Below, piece by piece: positions 18,297 to 27,363 of a stretch of DNA of 64,000 nt. A program made the position numbers and the translations under genes. Numbering within the stretch: the stretch's first letter is position 1; every line of letters begins with the position of its first letter. The notes beneath the pieces are model-generated. The model made no database searches, was not told the origin of the DNA, and worked only from the letters and a program-made list of their open reading frames with translations. This stretch comes from Stygibacter sp964604155 (GTDB lineage Bacteria; Cloacimonadota; Cloacimonadia; Cloacimonadales; TCS61), in the NCBI GenBank assembly GCA_964604155.1, contig CAZRXY010000117.1:1-64000 (forward strand). Direction: 5' to 3'.

Positions 18297-20948
18297 TCAT
18301 TTTAAGCCCTCAAGTAATTCAAGTGTGCCGTTATAGGCAGTGAGTACTTCGGTATATTTTTCTTTTTCTCGTGACACTATTTGCTCAGGGGCACTTTGCA
18401 AAAATTTCTCATTTTGCAATTTTGCGGTTATCTTGTTAAGATCCAGCTCTATTTTACCAAGCTGTTTCTGCAGGCGGTATCGCTCTGCCTCAATATCTAT
18501 CAATCCGCTTAATGGCAGATATACTTCCATATCTTTAACTACATCAGCTATACTACCGGAAGGCTTGATGAGGTGATTGCCAGTCTGTAATTCAGCTACA
18601 TTTGCCAGTTTACGCAGATAGGGTATATTATCCTGTAATAGCTTTTCCTGCCCAGACTGAGGCGTCTTTATGATCACCTTGATCTCCTTGCCGGGTGATA
18701 AATTCACCTGCTTTCTTAAATGTCTGATCACGGTTATCGTTTCCTGAATCAGATTCATCTCACTTTCGATCTGCTCGTTTATTAATTCCTTATCTACCAA
18801 AGGATAAGCAGCTATCACAACGGATTCTTCAAGCTCGGGTATATAGGGAATGATATTCTGCCAGATTTCCTCTGCAATAAAGGGCATCAAGGGCTGCAAG
18901 AGACGCATGGAATTCTGCAGCACCAGCAAAAGCACGTATTTCACCGTCTTCTGACCTCTAGGATTTGTCTCATCATAAATCCTGTCTTTAGATAATTCCA
19001 GATACCAACTGCAAAATTCCTTCCAGATAAAGTCCTGAGTGATCAAGGCAGCTTCATTCAATCTCAGGTTTTCATAGCTTACTGCCGCCTTGGCTGCTGT
19101 TTGCTGTAATCTGCTCAAAATCCATCTATCCGCAAGTTCCAGCTCCAATTCACTTTCTGCCAATGACCCCTCGATTTTCTGCACATTCATCATGATAAAT
19201 CTATAAGCATTCCATATCTTATTAGCAAAATTTCTGCCGGTTTCCAAGATACCGTCGCTGTAGTAGCTGTCCTGACCTTTAGGTGTATTAAAAATGATGG
19301 AAAAACGCAAAGCATCTGCTCCCACAGTATCTATGATATCAATAGGATCAGGTGAATTGCCAAAACTCTTGGACATCTTTCTCCCCGTCTCATCCAATAC
19401 CATCCCGTGAAGAAATACTGTGTTAAAGGGAATAACATTACAAAATTCCAAAGTGCTCATAATCATTCTTGCCACCCAGAGATAGATAATTCCCGGGGCA
19501 GTAACTAAAAGGTCTGTCGGCAGAAAATAGCGTAATTCTTCTGTCTCACGGGGCCAACCCAAAGTGCTGAAGGGCCATAACCAGCTACTGAACCAGGTAT
19601 CCAGAACATCTTCATCTTGTCTGAATTCACCATAACCGCAATTTGTACATCTTTCCGGCTGGCTTCTTCCTACTGTCATCTCTCCGCAATTCTTACAATA
19701 GTATGCCGGTATCCTGTGTCCCCACCAGATTTGCCTCGATATGCACCAGTCCCTGATGTTTTCCATCCAATGAAGATATACTTTCATCCATCTTTCCGGC
19801 TGGAACTTTATCTCACCGCTTTTTACAACTTCTATTGCCCTTTTTGCCAAAGGCTCCATTTTAACAAACCATTGATCAGATAAATACGGCTCTATCACGG
19901 TCTCGCAGCGATAGCAATGTCCCACAGAATGATTGTGATGCTTTATCTCACCCAAAAGACCCAAAGCATCCAGATCTTGGATAATCTCCCCTCTGCACTC
20001 ATATCTATCCATACCACGATATTTCCCGGGCACTTGCTCATTCATCCTGCCATGCTCATCAATCACCAGCACCTGCTCAAGTCCATGCCTCTGCCCCACT
20101 TCAAAATCGTTAGGATCGTGTGCCGGTGTTATCTTCACGCACCCCGAACCAAAACCCATCTCCACATATTCATCTCCAATCACCGGGATTTCTTTATTCA
20201 TTAAAGGCAATACTACCTTTTTCCCAATTATGTTCTGATATCTGTCATCATCAGGATGAACGGCTATTGCCGTATCTCCCAGCATAGTCTCAGGCCTGGT
20301 GGTCTCCACTGTTATATAACCCGAGCCATCGCTAAATGGATACCTGATCTGCCATAATTTTCCTTCTTCATCCTCGTGCTCTACTTCATCATTTGCCAAA
20401 GCGGTCACGCAGCGGGGACACCAGTTTATTATCCTTTTTCCCTTATAAATAAGACCTTTCTCATAAAGCCGGATAAATACTTCCTGTACTGCTTCGGATA
20501 ATTGCTCGTCCATTGTAAATCTCTCTCTACTCCAGTCACACGACGCACCCATTTTCTTGAGCTGCTCTATGATCCTGCCGCCCTTAGCTTCCTTCCATTC
20601 CCAAATCCGCTTGAGAAGTTCCTGCCTGCCTATATCATGACGCGTCTTATTCTCTTTGGCAATTTGTTTCTCAACCACGTTTTGAGTGGCTATCCCGGCA
20701 TGATCCACGCCCGGCAGCCAAAGCGTGGGAATCCCTCTCATTCTCTTATAACGGATCATCACGTCCTGTATCGTATTATTGAGCACATGACCCATATGCA
20801 AATGACCCGTAACATTGGGCGGAGGAATCAATATCGTATAAGGCTGCTTTGTCTTATCTATGATCGGTGTAAAATACCCCTTCTTTATCCAGTGGTCATA
20901 CCACTTCTTCTCTATTTCGCCCGGAACGTAATTTTTGCTTATTTCCAT
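18297..20948 (-). CDS. valS: Valyl-tRNA synthetase
   Basis: An 883-residue class Ia aminoacyl-tRNA synthetase charging tRNA-Val, with editing. The HIGH-type motif is HLHMGH (49-54) after PPPNVTG. The KMSKS loop is GRKMSKSFGN. The CP1 editing region includes TTRPETMLGDTAIAV and FGSGCVKITPAHDPNDFE. A knuckle CKNCG..CTNCG suggests bound zinc. The anticodon-binding domain and the C-terminal coiled coil (about 830-883), diagnostic of ValS against IleS/LeuS, are present. Confidence 0.97.
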   Translation of the reverse strand: MEISKNYVPGEIEKKWYDHWIKKGYFTPIIDKTKQPYTILIPPPNVTGHLHMGHVLNNTIQDVMIRYKRMRGIPTLWLPGVDHAGIATQNVVEKQIAKENKTRHDIGRQELLKRIWEWKEAKGGRIIEQLKKMGASCDWSRERFTMDEQLSEAVQEVFIRLYEKGLIYKGKRIINWCPRCVTALANDEVEHEDEEGKLWQIRYPFSDGSGYITVETTRPETMLGDTAIAVHPDDDRYQNIIGKKVVLPLMNKEIPVIGDEYVEMGFGSGCVKITPAHDPNDFEVGQRHGLEQVLVIDEHGRMNEQVPGKYRGMDRYECRGEIIQDLDALGLLGEIKHHNHSVGHCYRCETVIEPYLSDQWFVKMEPLAKRAIEVVKSGEIKFQPERWMKVYLHWMENIRDWCISRQIWWGHRIPAYYCKNCGEMTVGRSQPERCTNCGYGEFRQDEDVLDTWFSSWLWPFSTLGWPRETEELRYFLPTDLLVTAPGIIYLWVARMIMSTLEFCNVIPFNTVFLHGMVLDETGRKMSKSFGNSPDPIDIIDTVGADALRFSIIFNTPKGQDSYYSDGILETGRNFANKIWNAYRFIMMNVQKIEGSLAESELELELADRWILSRLQQTAAKAAVSYENLRLNEAALITQDFIWKEFCSWYLELSKDRIYDETNPRGQKTVKYVLLLVLQNSMRLLQPLMPFIAEEIWQNIIPYIPELEESVVIAAYPLVDKELINEQIESEMNLIQETITVIRHLRKQVNLSPGKEIKVIIKTPQSGQEKLLQDNIPYLRKLANVAELQTGNHLIKPSGSIADVVKDMEVYLPLSGLIDIEAERYRLQKQLGKIELDLNKITAKLQNEKFLQSAPEQIVSREKEKYTEVLTAYNGTLELLEGLK

Positions 20949-20967
20949 ATAGCCTCTATCTTTATTT

Positions 20968-22407
20968 TTATATTATCACTTTAATATTTATTTTCACAAG
21001 TTTATTGCCGGCAGAAATATATACGCATTTTTCCAGTTGATCATATTCACTCATGAATTCTATCTTCCGGTCATGCTCATATTCCGCCATCAATTCTCCA
21101 GTCTTCACGTGAGCCACACTTAATTTATCTCCTGCATACATCAAAAATACACTGTCGTCTAATTGCCTGTATTGATTCAAACTAATTTGGCTCAAACTGC
21201 TCTGCCAGGTATCACCTCTGGCTATTTGATAATCTTTCTGCCAGATTTCTTCTCCATTATCTCTATTAAGGCATAAAAGACGATCATCAGATAGATATAC
21301 CAGAATGCGATTGGCATCCACCAATCGCAGCACCTCCACCTTCGCTTGATATTTATTTTCCCACCTGATTTCAGAACCCCTTTTATCTATGGCAAAAACA
21401 CGATGTACGCCAGTTAAATAAATCCTCCGATAATCAAACAAGGGTATATCGCTTATAGGAATAGGAGTTTCTATCTGCCAATCCGAATCAAGCTTGAGCA
21501 CTTGACGTGGAAATAATTCTATATTTATATTCATGTCCTGACGGGATAATTCCTTTAAAAGATCCTGTGCCTGTTCCTGCAACAAAAAAAATTGCTCCTT
21601 AAGCTCATTTCGCGTAAATTCCGAACCCCTGAACTTGAGCCCGCTGAATAGATCATCCAGAAGATTCTTCCCATAATACACATAAACAGCGCTCAATATT
21701 ATCAATACCAAAAATATGGTCGCTGTTTGATTTACTCTGCGTCTCCGAAGCCAGGGACTGGTATTATGAGCAGATTGACGAAAATTCTGCAAAAGAGCAT
21801 ACCCAAATCTCTCTTTTCTCTTTATCTGATGAAGATGCTCATTTATACTCAAGCTGTGCAAACCAAGTTTCTGTAATTTTATGGCAGCTTTACTCTCAAT
21901 TGCAATGAAGTAGCTATTCTCTCTCAGTGAAAAATTTTCTATCTTTACGTGGATATCCATATCACGTGAACCCAGAAGCTGGATATCGGATAAAGATTTC
22001 ACACTAAGATCCTGCCATTTGCGCCCTAATTCACTAAAACTGTCTTCCAATAGCTCACCCATGAAATATCTGCCAAATTGTACTGCATAAGTGCGGCTTT
22101 GCTCCATTACAAGCAATAATAATGATATGCCTCGCTCCAAATCATGTCGCTGGGTAAAAAGTGAATATATCCGCCAGTTTATCTCAACAAAAAAATTCTC
22201 AAGGGCAGGCTTGATCTGCTCCTCCGGCATGCTCTCCAAATCAAGATTTATCAATTCGCTGAGAACTCGCTCCAAAATCTGCTCGGCAAAACTATCATCA
22301 GAATAATGATTCATCAATAGAATCATATTCCTTTGCTGACCCGGAAAATGATCACAATAGGTATAATTTCCACTAAAGCTGCCCGAGTAATCTATCAGTT
22401 TTATCAT
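20968..22407 (-). CDS. PP2C-like/PQQ-repeat single-pass membrane protein, unknown function
   Basis: A 479-residue protein with an unusual layout. Residues about 1-200 resemble a PP2C-type phosphatase scaffold (alternating strands and long helices, AVQFGRYFMGEL and LGSRDMDIHVK), but the DG/DGD metal-binding motifs are missing, so it is probably not catalytic. Residues about 228-248 are one membrane helix after a basic patch (WLRRRRVNQ). Residues about 315-479 contain PQQ-like beta-propeller blades (GSEIRWENKYQAKVEVLRL, DNGEEIWQKDYQ). The architecture suggests a cytoplasmic sensor half and an external propeller. It lies between valS and the radical-SAM gene. Confidence 0.5.
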   Translation of the reverse strand: MIKLIDYSGSFSGNYTYCDHFPGQQRNMILLMNHYSDDSFAEQILERVLSELINLDLESMPEEQIKPALENFFVEINWRIYSLFTQRHDLERGISLLLLVMEQSRTYAVQFGRYFMGELLEDSFSELGRKWQDLSVKSLSDIQLLGSRDMDIHVKIENFSLRENSYFIAIESKAAIKLQKLGLHSLSINEHLHQIKRKERFGYALLQNFRQSAHNTSPWLRRRRVNQTATIFLVLIILSAVYVYYGKNLLDDLFSGLKFRGSEFTRNELKEQFFLLQEQAQDLLKELSRQDMNINIELFPRQVLKLDSDWQIETPIPISDIPLFDYRRIYLTGVHRVFAIDKRGSEIRWENKYQAKVEVLRLVDANRILVYLSDDRLLCLNRDNGEEIWQKDYQIARGDTWQSSLSQISLNQYRQLDDSVFLMYAGDKLSVAHVKTGELMAEYEHDRKIEFMSEYDQLEKCVYISAGNKLVKINIKVII

Positions 22408-22419
22408 GATCTTACCTGC

Positions 22420-23502
22420 TTAATTATACCATTTTATATAACTTCTGATGAATACACGCCAAAGTATGCCAAAATCCATCAGCATATTAGTATAACCGGC
22501 ATTTGCCAGGGGACACCAGCATTCTTTGTTCTTTATGGAGCGCCTGTCCAGCTTTGCCAAAGTGCTCTGCCAGATTTTCTTGAAATTATAATCATTTTCT
22601 CTCAAATTGCCCCAGGAATTCGCTTTAACGCAGCATGGCCAAATATCGCCTTCCGGTGAAATCTGTACTGATGCTATCCCCGAATAGCACGGGATCACCT
22701 GAATCTTATCCCGCATGACCAATTTCACTAAGTGATAGTATTCTATCCTGAAAGCCTCAGTGATCTTGGCAATTCCCTTGTATTTTCCGTTTTTTATGCG
22801 GTGAATCAAAAAATCTATCGCCGCTTTATATGAAACCAGATCCGGCGTGATTTCGCTCTCCATTGTATCAAGCTCCACCCGCTGCTCAGCTATCTCGGTA
22901 ATATAACTGTCAGGCTCGTAACGCATTAATTCACTCGCGATACTGGAAAATTCTTTTACATTAAAAGACGAGATCACGGTGTGGATACCAATCGATAAAT
23001 TCTTCGCAGTTATTTTTTTTAACCCCCTAAAGGTTGCTATCACTTTGTCATAATTGCCCTCTACATTGCGGATGGCATCATGCTGTGCTCCCACTCCATC
23101 TATAGAGAGATTGATCACAAACTGGGTGTGAGGGCAATTTTTGGTCATCGCTTCCACTTGGCTGATGATTGTCTCCGTTAGTATGCCATTTGTGGGAATA
23201 TTTATGATTCGAGGTCTGCACTGATCATAAGCTGCCTTACAGATTTCTGCAATATCTTCACGCAAAAACGGTTCTCCTCCACTAAAAGTAATCCAATATG
23301 GCGATTTGCCCAGATGTTTGAAAATTGTCCGGTACTCCGACAATGTGAGATTCTTTGCCTTCTTCTTGTATATATTACAGGTGGAACAACGAGAATTGCA
23401 ACTGTAGAGTAGGCTTATTGTGTAATTTATGGGCATAGGCAGGAAAAGCCCAGTCGCCCTGGCAATCTTGTATTTGATTATCTTTGGTAGTAATTCCAGC
23501 AC
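22420..23502 (-). CDS. Radical SAM/SPASM-like protein, substrate unknown
   Basis: A 360-residue radical-SAM enzyme. The cluster motif C35-x3-C39-x2-C42 lies in LLYSCNSRCSTCNIYKK, and TFSGGEPFLRED follows near residue 75. The C-terminus has SPASM-like cysteines (IPCYSGIASVQISPEGDIWP, then CCVKANSWG, NKECWCPLANAG). Such proteins often modify peptides or act in envelope or cofactor pathways; nothing fixes the substrate. The start is GTG 23502, five bases after the glycosyltransferase stop, with GGGAAG upstream; an ATG at codon 23 is an alternative. Confidence 0.8.
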   Translation of the reverse strand: MLELLPKIIKYKIARATGLFLPMPINYTISLLYSCNSRCSTCNIYKKKAKNLTLSEYRTIFKHLGKSPYWITFSGGEPFLREDIAEICKAAYDQCRPRIINIPTNGILTETIISQVEAMTKNCPHTQFVINLSIDGVGAQHDAIRNVEGNYDKVIATFRGLKKITAKNLSIGIHTVISSFNVKEFSSIASELMRYEPDSYITEIAEQRVELDTMESEITPDLVSYKAAIDFLIHRIKNGKYKGIAKITEAFRIEYYHLVKLVMRDKIQVIPCYSGIASVQISPEGDIWPCCVKANSWGNLRENDYNFKKIWQSTLAKLDRRSIKNKECWCPLANAGYTNMLMDFGILWRVFIRSYIKWYN

Positions 23503-23506
23503 TTTT

Positions 23507-24403
23507 TTATACTTCCCTTTTTATATTTTTACTTGTCCTGGCTATGTCCCACTTAAAAGGATTTTTATGTAGTATATGCAAATCCCACCAACCCAAAAAT
23601 CTGCTTAACGCTTCTATCTTCACTGTCAATATCAAATAAAACAGTTCTCCAGGATTTTCTGTAAGCTTTTTTAATATTATATTCAAAAGCAGCCCGGAAT
23701 CCTGGGAGGCTACTGCGTAATTCTGATTTGCCTTCAACCATAAATGTCCACTGGCTATCCGCCGCCGCTGACTGATATATTCCTTTAGATTCTCAGGTCC
23801 CTTATTATATACTATCGCCTCCGGTTCATATTTTAATTTATACCCTCTCTCCCTGATCTGTGCCTCTATACTGGCTTCATCTACTGCACTCTCAGAAGGT
23901 ATGGCTTCTATCACATTTCTAAATGCTATCATCTCACCCAGTTTTGGTGATCTAAGTGCCATCAAATGATGCATCTCCCATAATATATGAACAAGATGTC
24001 CGCTGATGCCCTTCCGCAAATTTTCAGGTACAGGTCTTCCTCCACAAGCACCCACGCTGCTGTCTTCGAATGCCGTCACCAGCTTCTCTATCGTATCCTT
24101 TGCAGGAAGGGTGTCGCCACTTTCTATGATCAAATATTCACTAGCGGCAACCTGTAAAAATTTGTTGATAGCTGCAGACTTGCCGTTCCGCTTTTGCTCT
24201 ACTATCAATTCTATCCTGCTGTCATATTGCATCTCACTCTTCACTATCTCATCTGTGCCGTCTTTACTCGCACTCGATACCACAATTATCCTGTCTATCT
24301 CTACCCGCTGCAATTCCTGCTTCCGAATCGCCTGCAGTAACCTGCCTATGTTTTCTGCCTCATTATAGACAATTATCCCTATGGAACAGTGAAAAATATT
24401 CAT
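23507..24403 (-). CDS. Family 2 glycosyltransferase
   Basis: A 298-residue GT-A enzyme. It opens with IGIIVYNEAENIGRLLQAI (nucleotide-sugar binding), then VVSSASKDGTDEIV and a centrally placed ESGDTLPAKDTI segment in the DxD position. SAVDEASIEAQIRERGYKLKYEPEAIVYNKGP resembles the EDxD/acceptor region of processive and non-processive GT2 enzymes. No membrane helices are seen. The acceptor is unknown; it may act with the neighbouring radical-SAM protein. Confidence 0.82.
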   Translation of the reverse strand: MNIFHCSIGIIVYNEAENIGRLLQAIRKQELQRVEIDRIIVVSSASKDGTDEIVKSEMQYDSRIELIVEQKRNGKSAAINKFLQVAASEYLIIESGDTLPAKDTIEKLVTAFEDSSVGACGGRPVPENLRKGISGHLVHILWEMHHLMALRSPKLGEMIAFRNVIEAIPSESAVDEASIEAQIRERGYKLKYEPEAIVYNKGPENLKEYISQRRRIASGHLWLKANQNYAVASQDSGLLLNIILKKLTENPGELFYLILTVKIEALSRFLGWWDLHILHKNPFKWDIARTSKNIKREV

Positions 24404-24410
24404 ATCCGGT

Positions 24411-24863
24411 TTATTCTATTTCCTTCTTTGTTGAATTCGCAATCGCATTTAATACCCCATTAACGTATTTACTTGAGCTTTCCGAACAGTAACGCTTTGC
24501 TATCTCTATGATCTCATCCATTACTATGGCGGAAGGCGTCTCAGTATATAATATCTCATAGGTGCCTATCCGCAAAAGTGATCTGTCCGTAACCGCAAGC
24601 CTGTCTATGCTCCAGTTCCTGGAATGCTCACCGATCTGAAGGTCTATCTCTTCTAATTTTAATATGGTATTGCGGATAAGATATTCCGCAAATTCCTGTG
24701 CCCGTTCATCTGACTGCTTCTCAAAATCATGCATTATGTCGTTCAATTTCTCCGGATAATGCTCCAAAAGCTCAAGATTTCCCAATATCTCGTTTTTTTC
24801 CGTGTATTCCAAACTGTATAACACTTTGAATGCTATTTCGCGACTCTTTCGCCTAAGTCCCAT
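24411..24863 (-). CDS. nusB: Transcription antitermination protein NusB
   Basis: A 150-residue all-helical protein with the NusB N-terminus GLRRKSREIAFKVLYSLEYT and the conserved C-terminal VTDRSLLRIGTYEILYTETPSAIVMDE and KRYCSESSSKYVNGVLNAI. It binds boxA RNA with S10 in rRNA antitermination. It lies four bases after ribH, the classic ribH-nusB order. Confidence 0.95.
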   Translation of the reverse strand: MGLRRKSREIAFKVLYSLEYTEKNEILGNLELLEHYPEKLNDIMHDFEKQSDERAQEFAEYLIRNTILKLEEIDLQIGEHSRNWSIDRLAVTDRSLLRIGTYEILYTETPSAIVMDEIIEIAKRYCSESSSKYVNGVLNAIANSTKKEIE

Positions 24864-24866
24864 AAA

Positions 24867-25325
24867 CTAAAGCTCTCCCAGCAGATTGCACATCTCTATG
24901 GCAGATAAGGCTGCATCCCAACCCTTATTACCTGCTTTTGTGCCGGAACGCTCTATTGCCTGCTCCAGAGAATCCGTTGTCAATACTCCAAATATCACCG
25001 GCTTGCCATGCTTTAGCGAGACCTGAGCAATACCTTTGCTCACTTCGGCACTCACATAGTTAAAATGAGGGGTGCTCCCCCGTATGACTGCTCCTAAGGC
25101 AATAACGGCATCATAATCCTGACCGCATAACTTGTCTGCCACCAAAGGCATCTCAAATGATCCCGGTACCCAAAATATATCTATCTCTTCTTCCTTTACT
25201 CCATGACGAATCAAACAGTCCTCTGCACCGGATAACAACTTGCCAGTAAACAATTCATTAAACCTGCTCACAATAATAGCATAACGCTTACCACTGCTGA
25301 TCAATTTTCCTTCCACGGTTCGCAT
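24867..25325 (-). CDS. ribH: 6,7-dimethyl-8-ribityllumazine synthase
   Basis: About 152 residues. It condenses 5-amino-6-ribitylaminouracil with dihydroxybutanone phosphate, the penultimate step of riboflavin synthesis. Motifs: SRFNELFTGKLLSGA, WVPGSFEMPLVA, ALGAVIRGSTPHFNYVSAE and GVLTTDSLEQAIERSGTKAG. A GTG at 25331 is in frame, but the ATG at 25325 is better spaced from GGGGG. It is the first gene of the long minus operon, and no other riboflavin gene is nearby. Confidence 0.94.
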   Translation of the reverse strand: MRTVEGKLISSGKRYAIIVSRFNELFTGKLLSGAEDCLIRHGVKEEEIDIFWVPGSFEMPLVADKLCGQDYDAVIALGAVIRGSTPHFNYVSAEVSKGIAQVSLKHGKPVIFGVLTTDSLEQAIERSGTKAGNKGWDAALSAIEMCNLLGEL

Positions 25326-25344
25326 CACCACCCCCTTTGTCTTT

Positions 25345-25350
25345 ATTATA
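25345..25350 (-). promoter_or_regulatory. Possible -10 element for the ribH operon
   Basis: Reading the minus strand, a perfect TATAAT lies 20 bases upstream of the ribH ATG. No good -35 is visible at the right spacing, so this is a weak call based on the hexamer and its place at the head of the operon. Confidence 0.3.
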
Positions 25351-25535
25351 ATTTCTGAGCCATTAATATTATCTTTTTCTATCAGGCAAGATATTTTTCC
25401 GCTAACTTGCTTTTTCTAATCATACCGGTTAATCCCAAAATCCAAAATTCCGAAATTTACCCCTTAACACGAATTTGTTGACAGAACTTACCACCCGCAG
25501 GCAGTGATTCCTATAAAAAATAATAAGGAGTTCTG

Positions 25536-27008
25536 ATGATATATATAGGCGGTGGGTTGAAGGCAGTTTGCCTTTTTATATTTGCTCTATCATTTTCTTC
25601 CTGTTCACAAAGCCTCGATCAAAAAATTAATGACTTGATTGAGATTGGTGAGCATCAGCAGGCAAGAAATCTGCTCAGTAATGAGGCACCAAATGGATTG
25701 CAGCCGGAAAAAATTGCAGTACTGATGATGATGTCCTTTCGTAAAGAATTTTTTCCTTCCTATACCGAGCAAAATTTCAGATCACCCCTCGAAGGTATCT
25801 GGGTCATGTTCCCGGCTAAAGAAATGACCAGCATAGACAGCGTTCTGAAAATTGCTCAAAATGCTCACGCTGCAAATTTTTGGAATGATGATCTTGCAGG
25901 CGAGTACTACTTTCTACTACTCTATTCATTTTACCGCTATAAGTATAAATCTCAGGCAGAATATAAAGATGTGTTCTCTGATATTGTTGAGCTTTTGAAT
26001 GCAGAAAAATCCACCTGCAGCGACCTGGCAGCTTTCTGGAAAATATACGCAAATCAGGGATTCACTATTAATTTCGATTGGCAAATTCTGGATTCTTTCT
26101 TTGAAAAGTTTCCGGTTTCTAAATTGGCAAAACTAAAAGAACTTAAGATGCTTTTTAAAGAAAAAAATGATGATCCATTTTTCATTGATCACAATCTGCT
26201 CAGTGATCTGCATCAATTTTCCCTGAGTTACCCCGATCTCGCTGTCTATGCCGATAGCCTCTTTATTTATCAAAATATCGCTGATATTCTCAATCTTTCA
26301 GAATCACCGGGATTCGACAAAGACCAAATAGAAAATTATCTCCGCTCACTCCTGGCAGAAAACATGAGTACCGCTATTAACCGCTATATTTTATGGGAAC
26401 TGGGAAAAATTGAACTCGAAAAAGGTAATCAGACTCAAGCCCTTAATTCACTTAAAAAAATCGTTGACCTTGAACAGGATAAATATAAGAGAACAAAGCT
26501 CAATAGAGAACTGGGACACCTCGCCTTTAGAAAAACAAATTTCGGCTTGGTGATCAGCAGTTTAAGACAAATTGATACTCTTGATCCGGAAGATATGCAA
26601 AAATTGTGGATCGCCTATATGGAATTAGATAATGAAATCGAAGCTGATAAAATTTTTGAAAAACTCGCATCAAAGCTTCCGCCAAAAAATATTGAAATAC
26701 TGCAAAAACAAAAATATAATTACCAACTGAAAAAACTTATCCTTTCTGACCTTAATCTCGTCTGGAGCCCGGACGCAGTGACAATTCAAGGCAGTATTAA
26801 AAATATCTCCGGTAATATTTATCAAAAAATCACCATATTGCTCTCACTCGAAGATAAAAATAGCAATACTAAAATAAATAAAGAAATTATGCTGGATAAA
26901 TTATACCCGAATAAAGAAGATAAATTCAATACCTTTATCAATTTCCAAGGCAATTATAAAGACACTAAGATTACAGGAAAAGTTATTAATTTTAAAATTG
27001 CGTCATAA
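25536..27008 (+). CDS. TPR-repeat lipoprotein with C-terminal FxLYD-like domain
   Basis: A 490-residue exported protein. The signal peptide ends in LSFSSC with the lipid-acceptor cysteine at C23. Residues about 25-390 are helical with TPR-like pairs (EIGEHQQARNLLSNEAP; GNQTQALNSLKKIVDLEQDK). Residues about 398-490 look like an FxLYD/Ig-like beta domain (VTIQGSIKNISGNIYQKITI). Probably an envelope scaffold; no specific role is known. It is divergent from ribH and seems monocistronic. ATG 25536 follows AATAAGGAG. Confidence 0.7.
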   Translation: MIYIGGGLKAVCLFIFALSFSSCSQSLDQKINDLIEIGEHQQARNLLSNEAPNGLQPEKIAVLMMMSFRKEFFPSYTEQNFRSPLEGIWVMFPAKEMTSIDSVLKIAQNAHAANFWNDDLAGEYYFLLLYSFYRYKYKSQAEYKDVFSDIVELLNAEKSTCSDLAAFWKIYANQGFTINFDWQILDSFFEKFPVSKLAKLKELKMLFKEKNDDPFFIDHNLLSDLHQFSLSYPDLAVYADSLFIYQNIADILNLSESPGFDKDQIENYLRSLLAENMSTAINRYILWELGKIELEKGNQTQALNSLKKIVDLEQDKYKRTKLNRELGHLAFRKTNFGLVISSLRQIDTLDPEDMQKLWIAYMELDNEIEADKIFEKLASKLPPKNIEILQKQKYNYQLKKLILSDLNLVWSPDAVTIQGSIKNISGNIYQKITILLSLEDKNSNTKINKEIMLDKLYPNKEDKFNTFINFQGNYKDTKITGKVINFKIAS

Positions 27009-27100
27009 TAAATATCCTGTTATACTTTGCCCGAGCTGAAATCGAATCACCTCAATCCTCTGCACCCCAATACCCCCCGCTCATATTATAAGAAATCTCT

Positions 27101-27162
27101 CCCCATCCGGACACACCACGCCATAACAAAATAATGTTATGGCGTGGTGTGTCCGGATGGGG
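27101..27162. repeat. Perfect 28-bp inverted repeat (large palindrome)
   Basis: The left arm (27101-27128, beginning CCCCATCCGGACACACC and ending ATAACA) is exactly complementary to the right arm (27135-27162) around the loop AAATAA. The arms are much more G+C rich than their flanks. No T-run follows on the plus strand (TGTTGTTGG); on the minus strand AGAGATTTCTT follows. It could be a strong transcription barrier, a REP/MITE-type mobile palindrome or a protein-binding cruciform site. Confidence 0.9.
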
Positions 27163-27220
27163 TGTTGTTGGGCGGTGGTTAGCAGGTTTCCGGGGGATGG
27201 GGTGAAGAATCAAAATCTGC

Positions 27221-27247
27221 TTGACACTATGTTAAGCAAGTTAAAAT
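27221..27247 (+). promoter_or_regulatory. Candidate promoter of the aldehyde:ferredoxin oxidoreductase gene
   Basis: TTGACA (27221-27226) is a perfect -35; TAAAAT (27242-27247) is the best -10, but the spacer is only 15 bases. An imperfect dyad, GCTTGAC/GTTAAGC (27219-27237), overlaps the -35 and could be an operator. Confidence 0.38.
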
Positions 27248-27262
27248 GGACTTTGTCGCCTT

Positions 27263-27324
27263 TAGGATTTGCAGCATGATTCCTACCCTTCAGGGATTAT
27301 CTACCGTCTGCTGAGAGCAGCCGG
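27263..27324 (+). promoter_or_regulatory. Leader with three consecutive hairpins; candidate riboswitch
   Basis: Between promoter and ribosome-binding site: TAGGA/TCCTA stem (27263-27285), CCC/GGG tetraloop hairpin CCCTTCAGGG (27286-27295), and CCG-T-CTGCT/AGCAG-C-CGG with loop GAG (27304-27324). The start codon is 40 bases further on. Because the gene encodes a tungsten/molybdopterin enzyme, a Moco/Tuco-type or metal-sensing riboswitch is an attractive idea, but I cannot match the consensus by eye. Confidence 0.35.
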
Positions 27325-27363
27325 GGAAGTATGGATTTATAAATAAAGATAAAGGAGAATTTC

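Larger units (their letters stand above)
27009..27363. other. Intergenic region with large palindrome, promoter and structured leader
   Basis: No gene seen. The first 90 bases are unremarkable. A perfect 28-bp palindrome (27101-27162), a TTGACA promoter candidate (27221) and three consecutive hairpins (27263-27324) precede the aldehyde:ferredoxin oxidoreductase gene; each is listed separately. Confidence 0.7.

Noticed and set aside
27101..27162. Palindrome as the ordinary terminator of the TPR lipoprotein gene
   Set aside because: No T-run on the plus strand and the hairpin is about 95 bases after the stop; kept as a repeat of unknown role.
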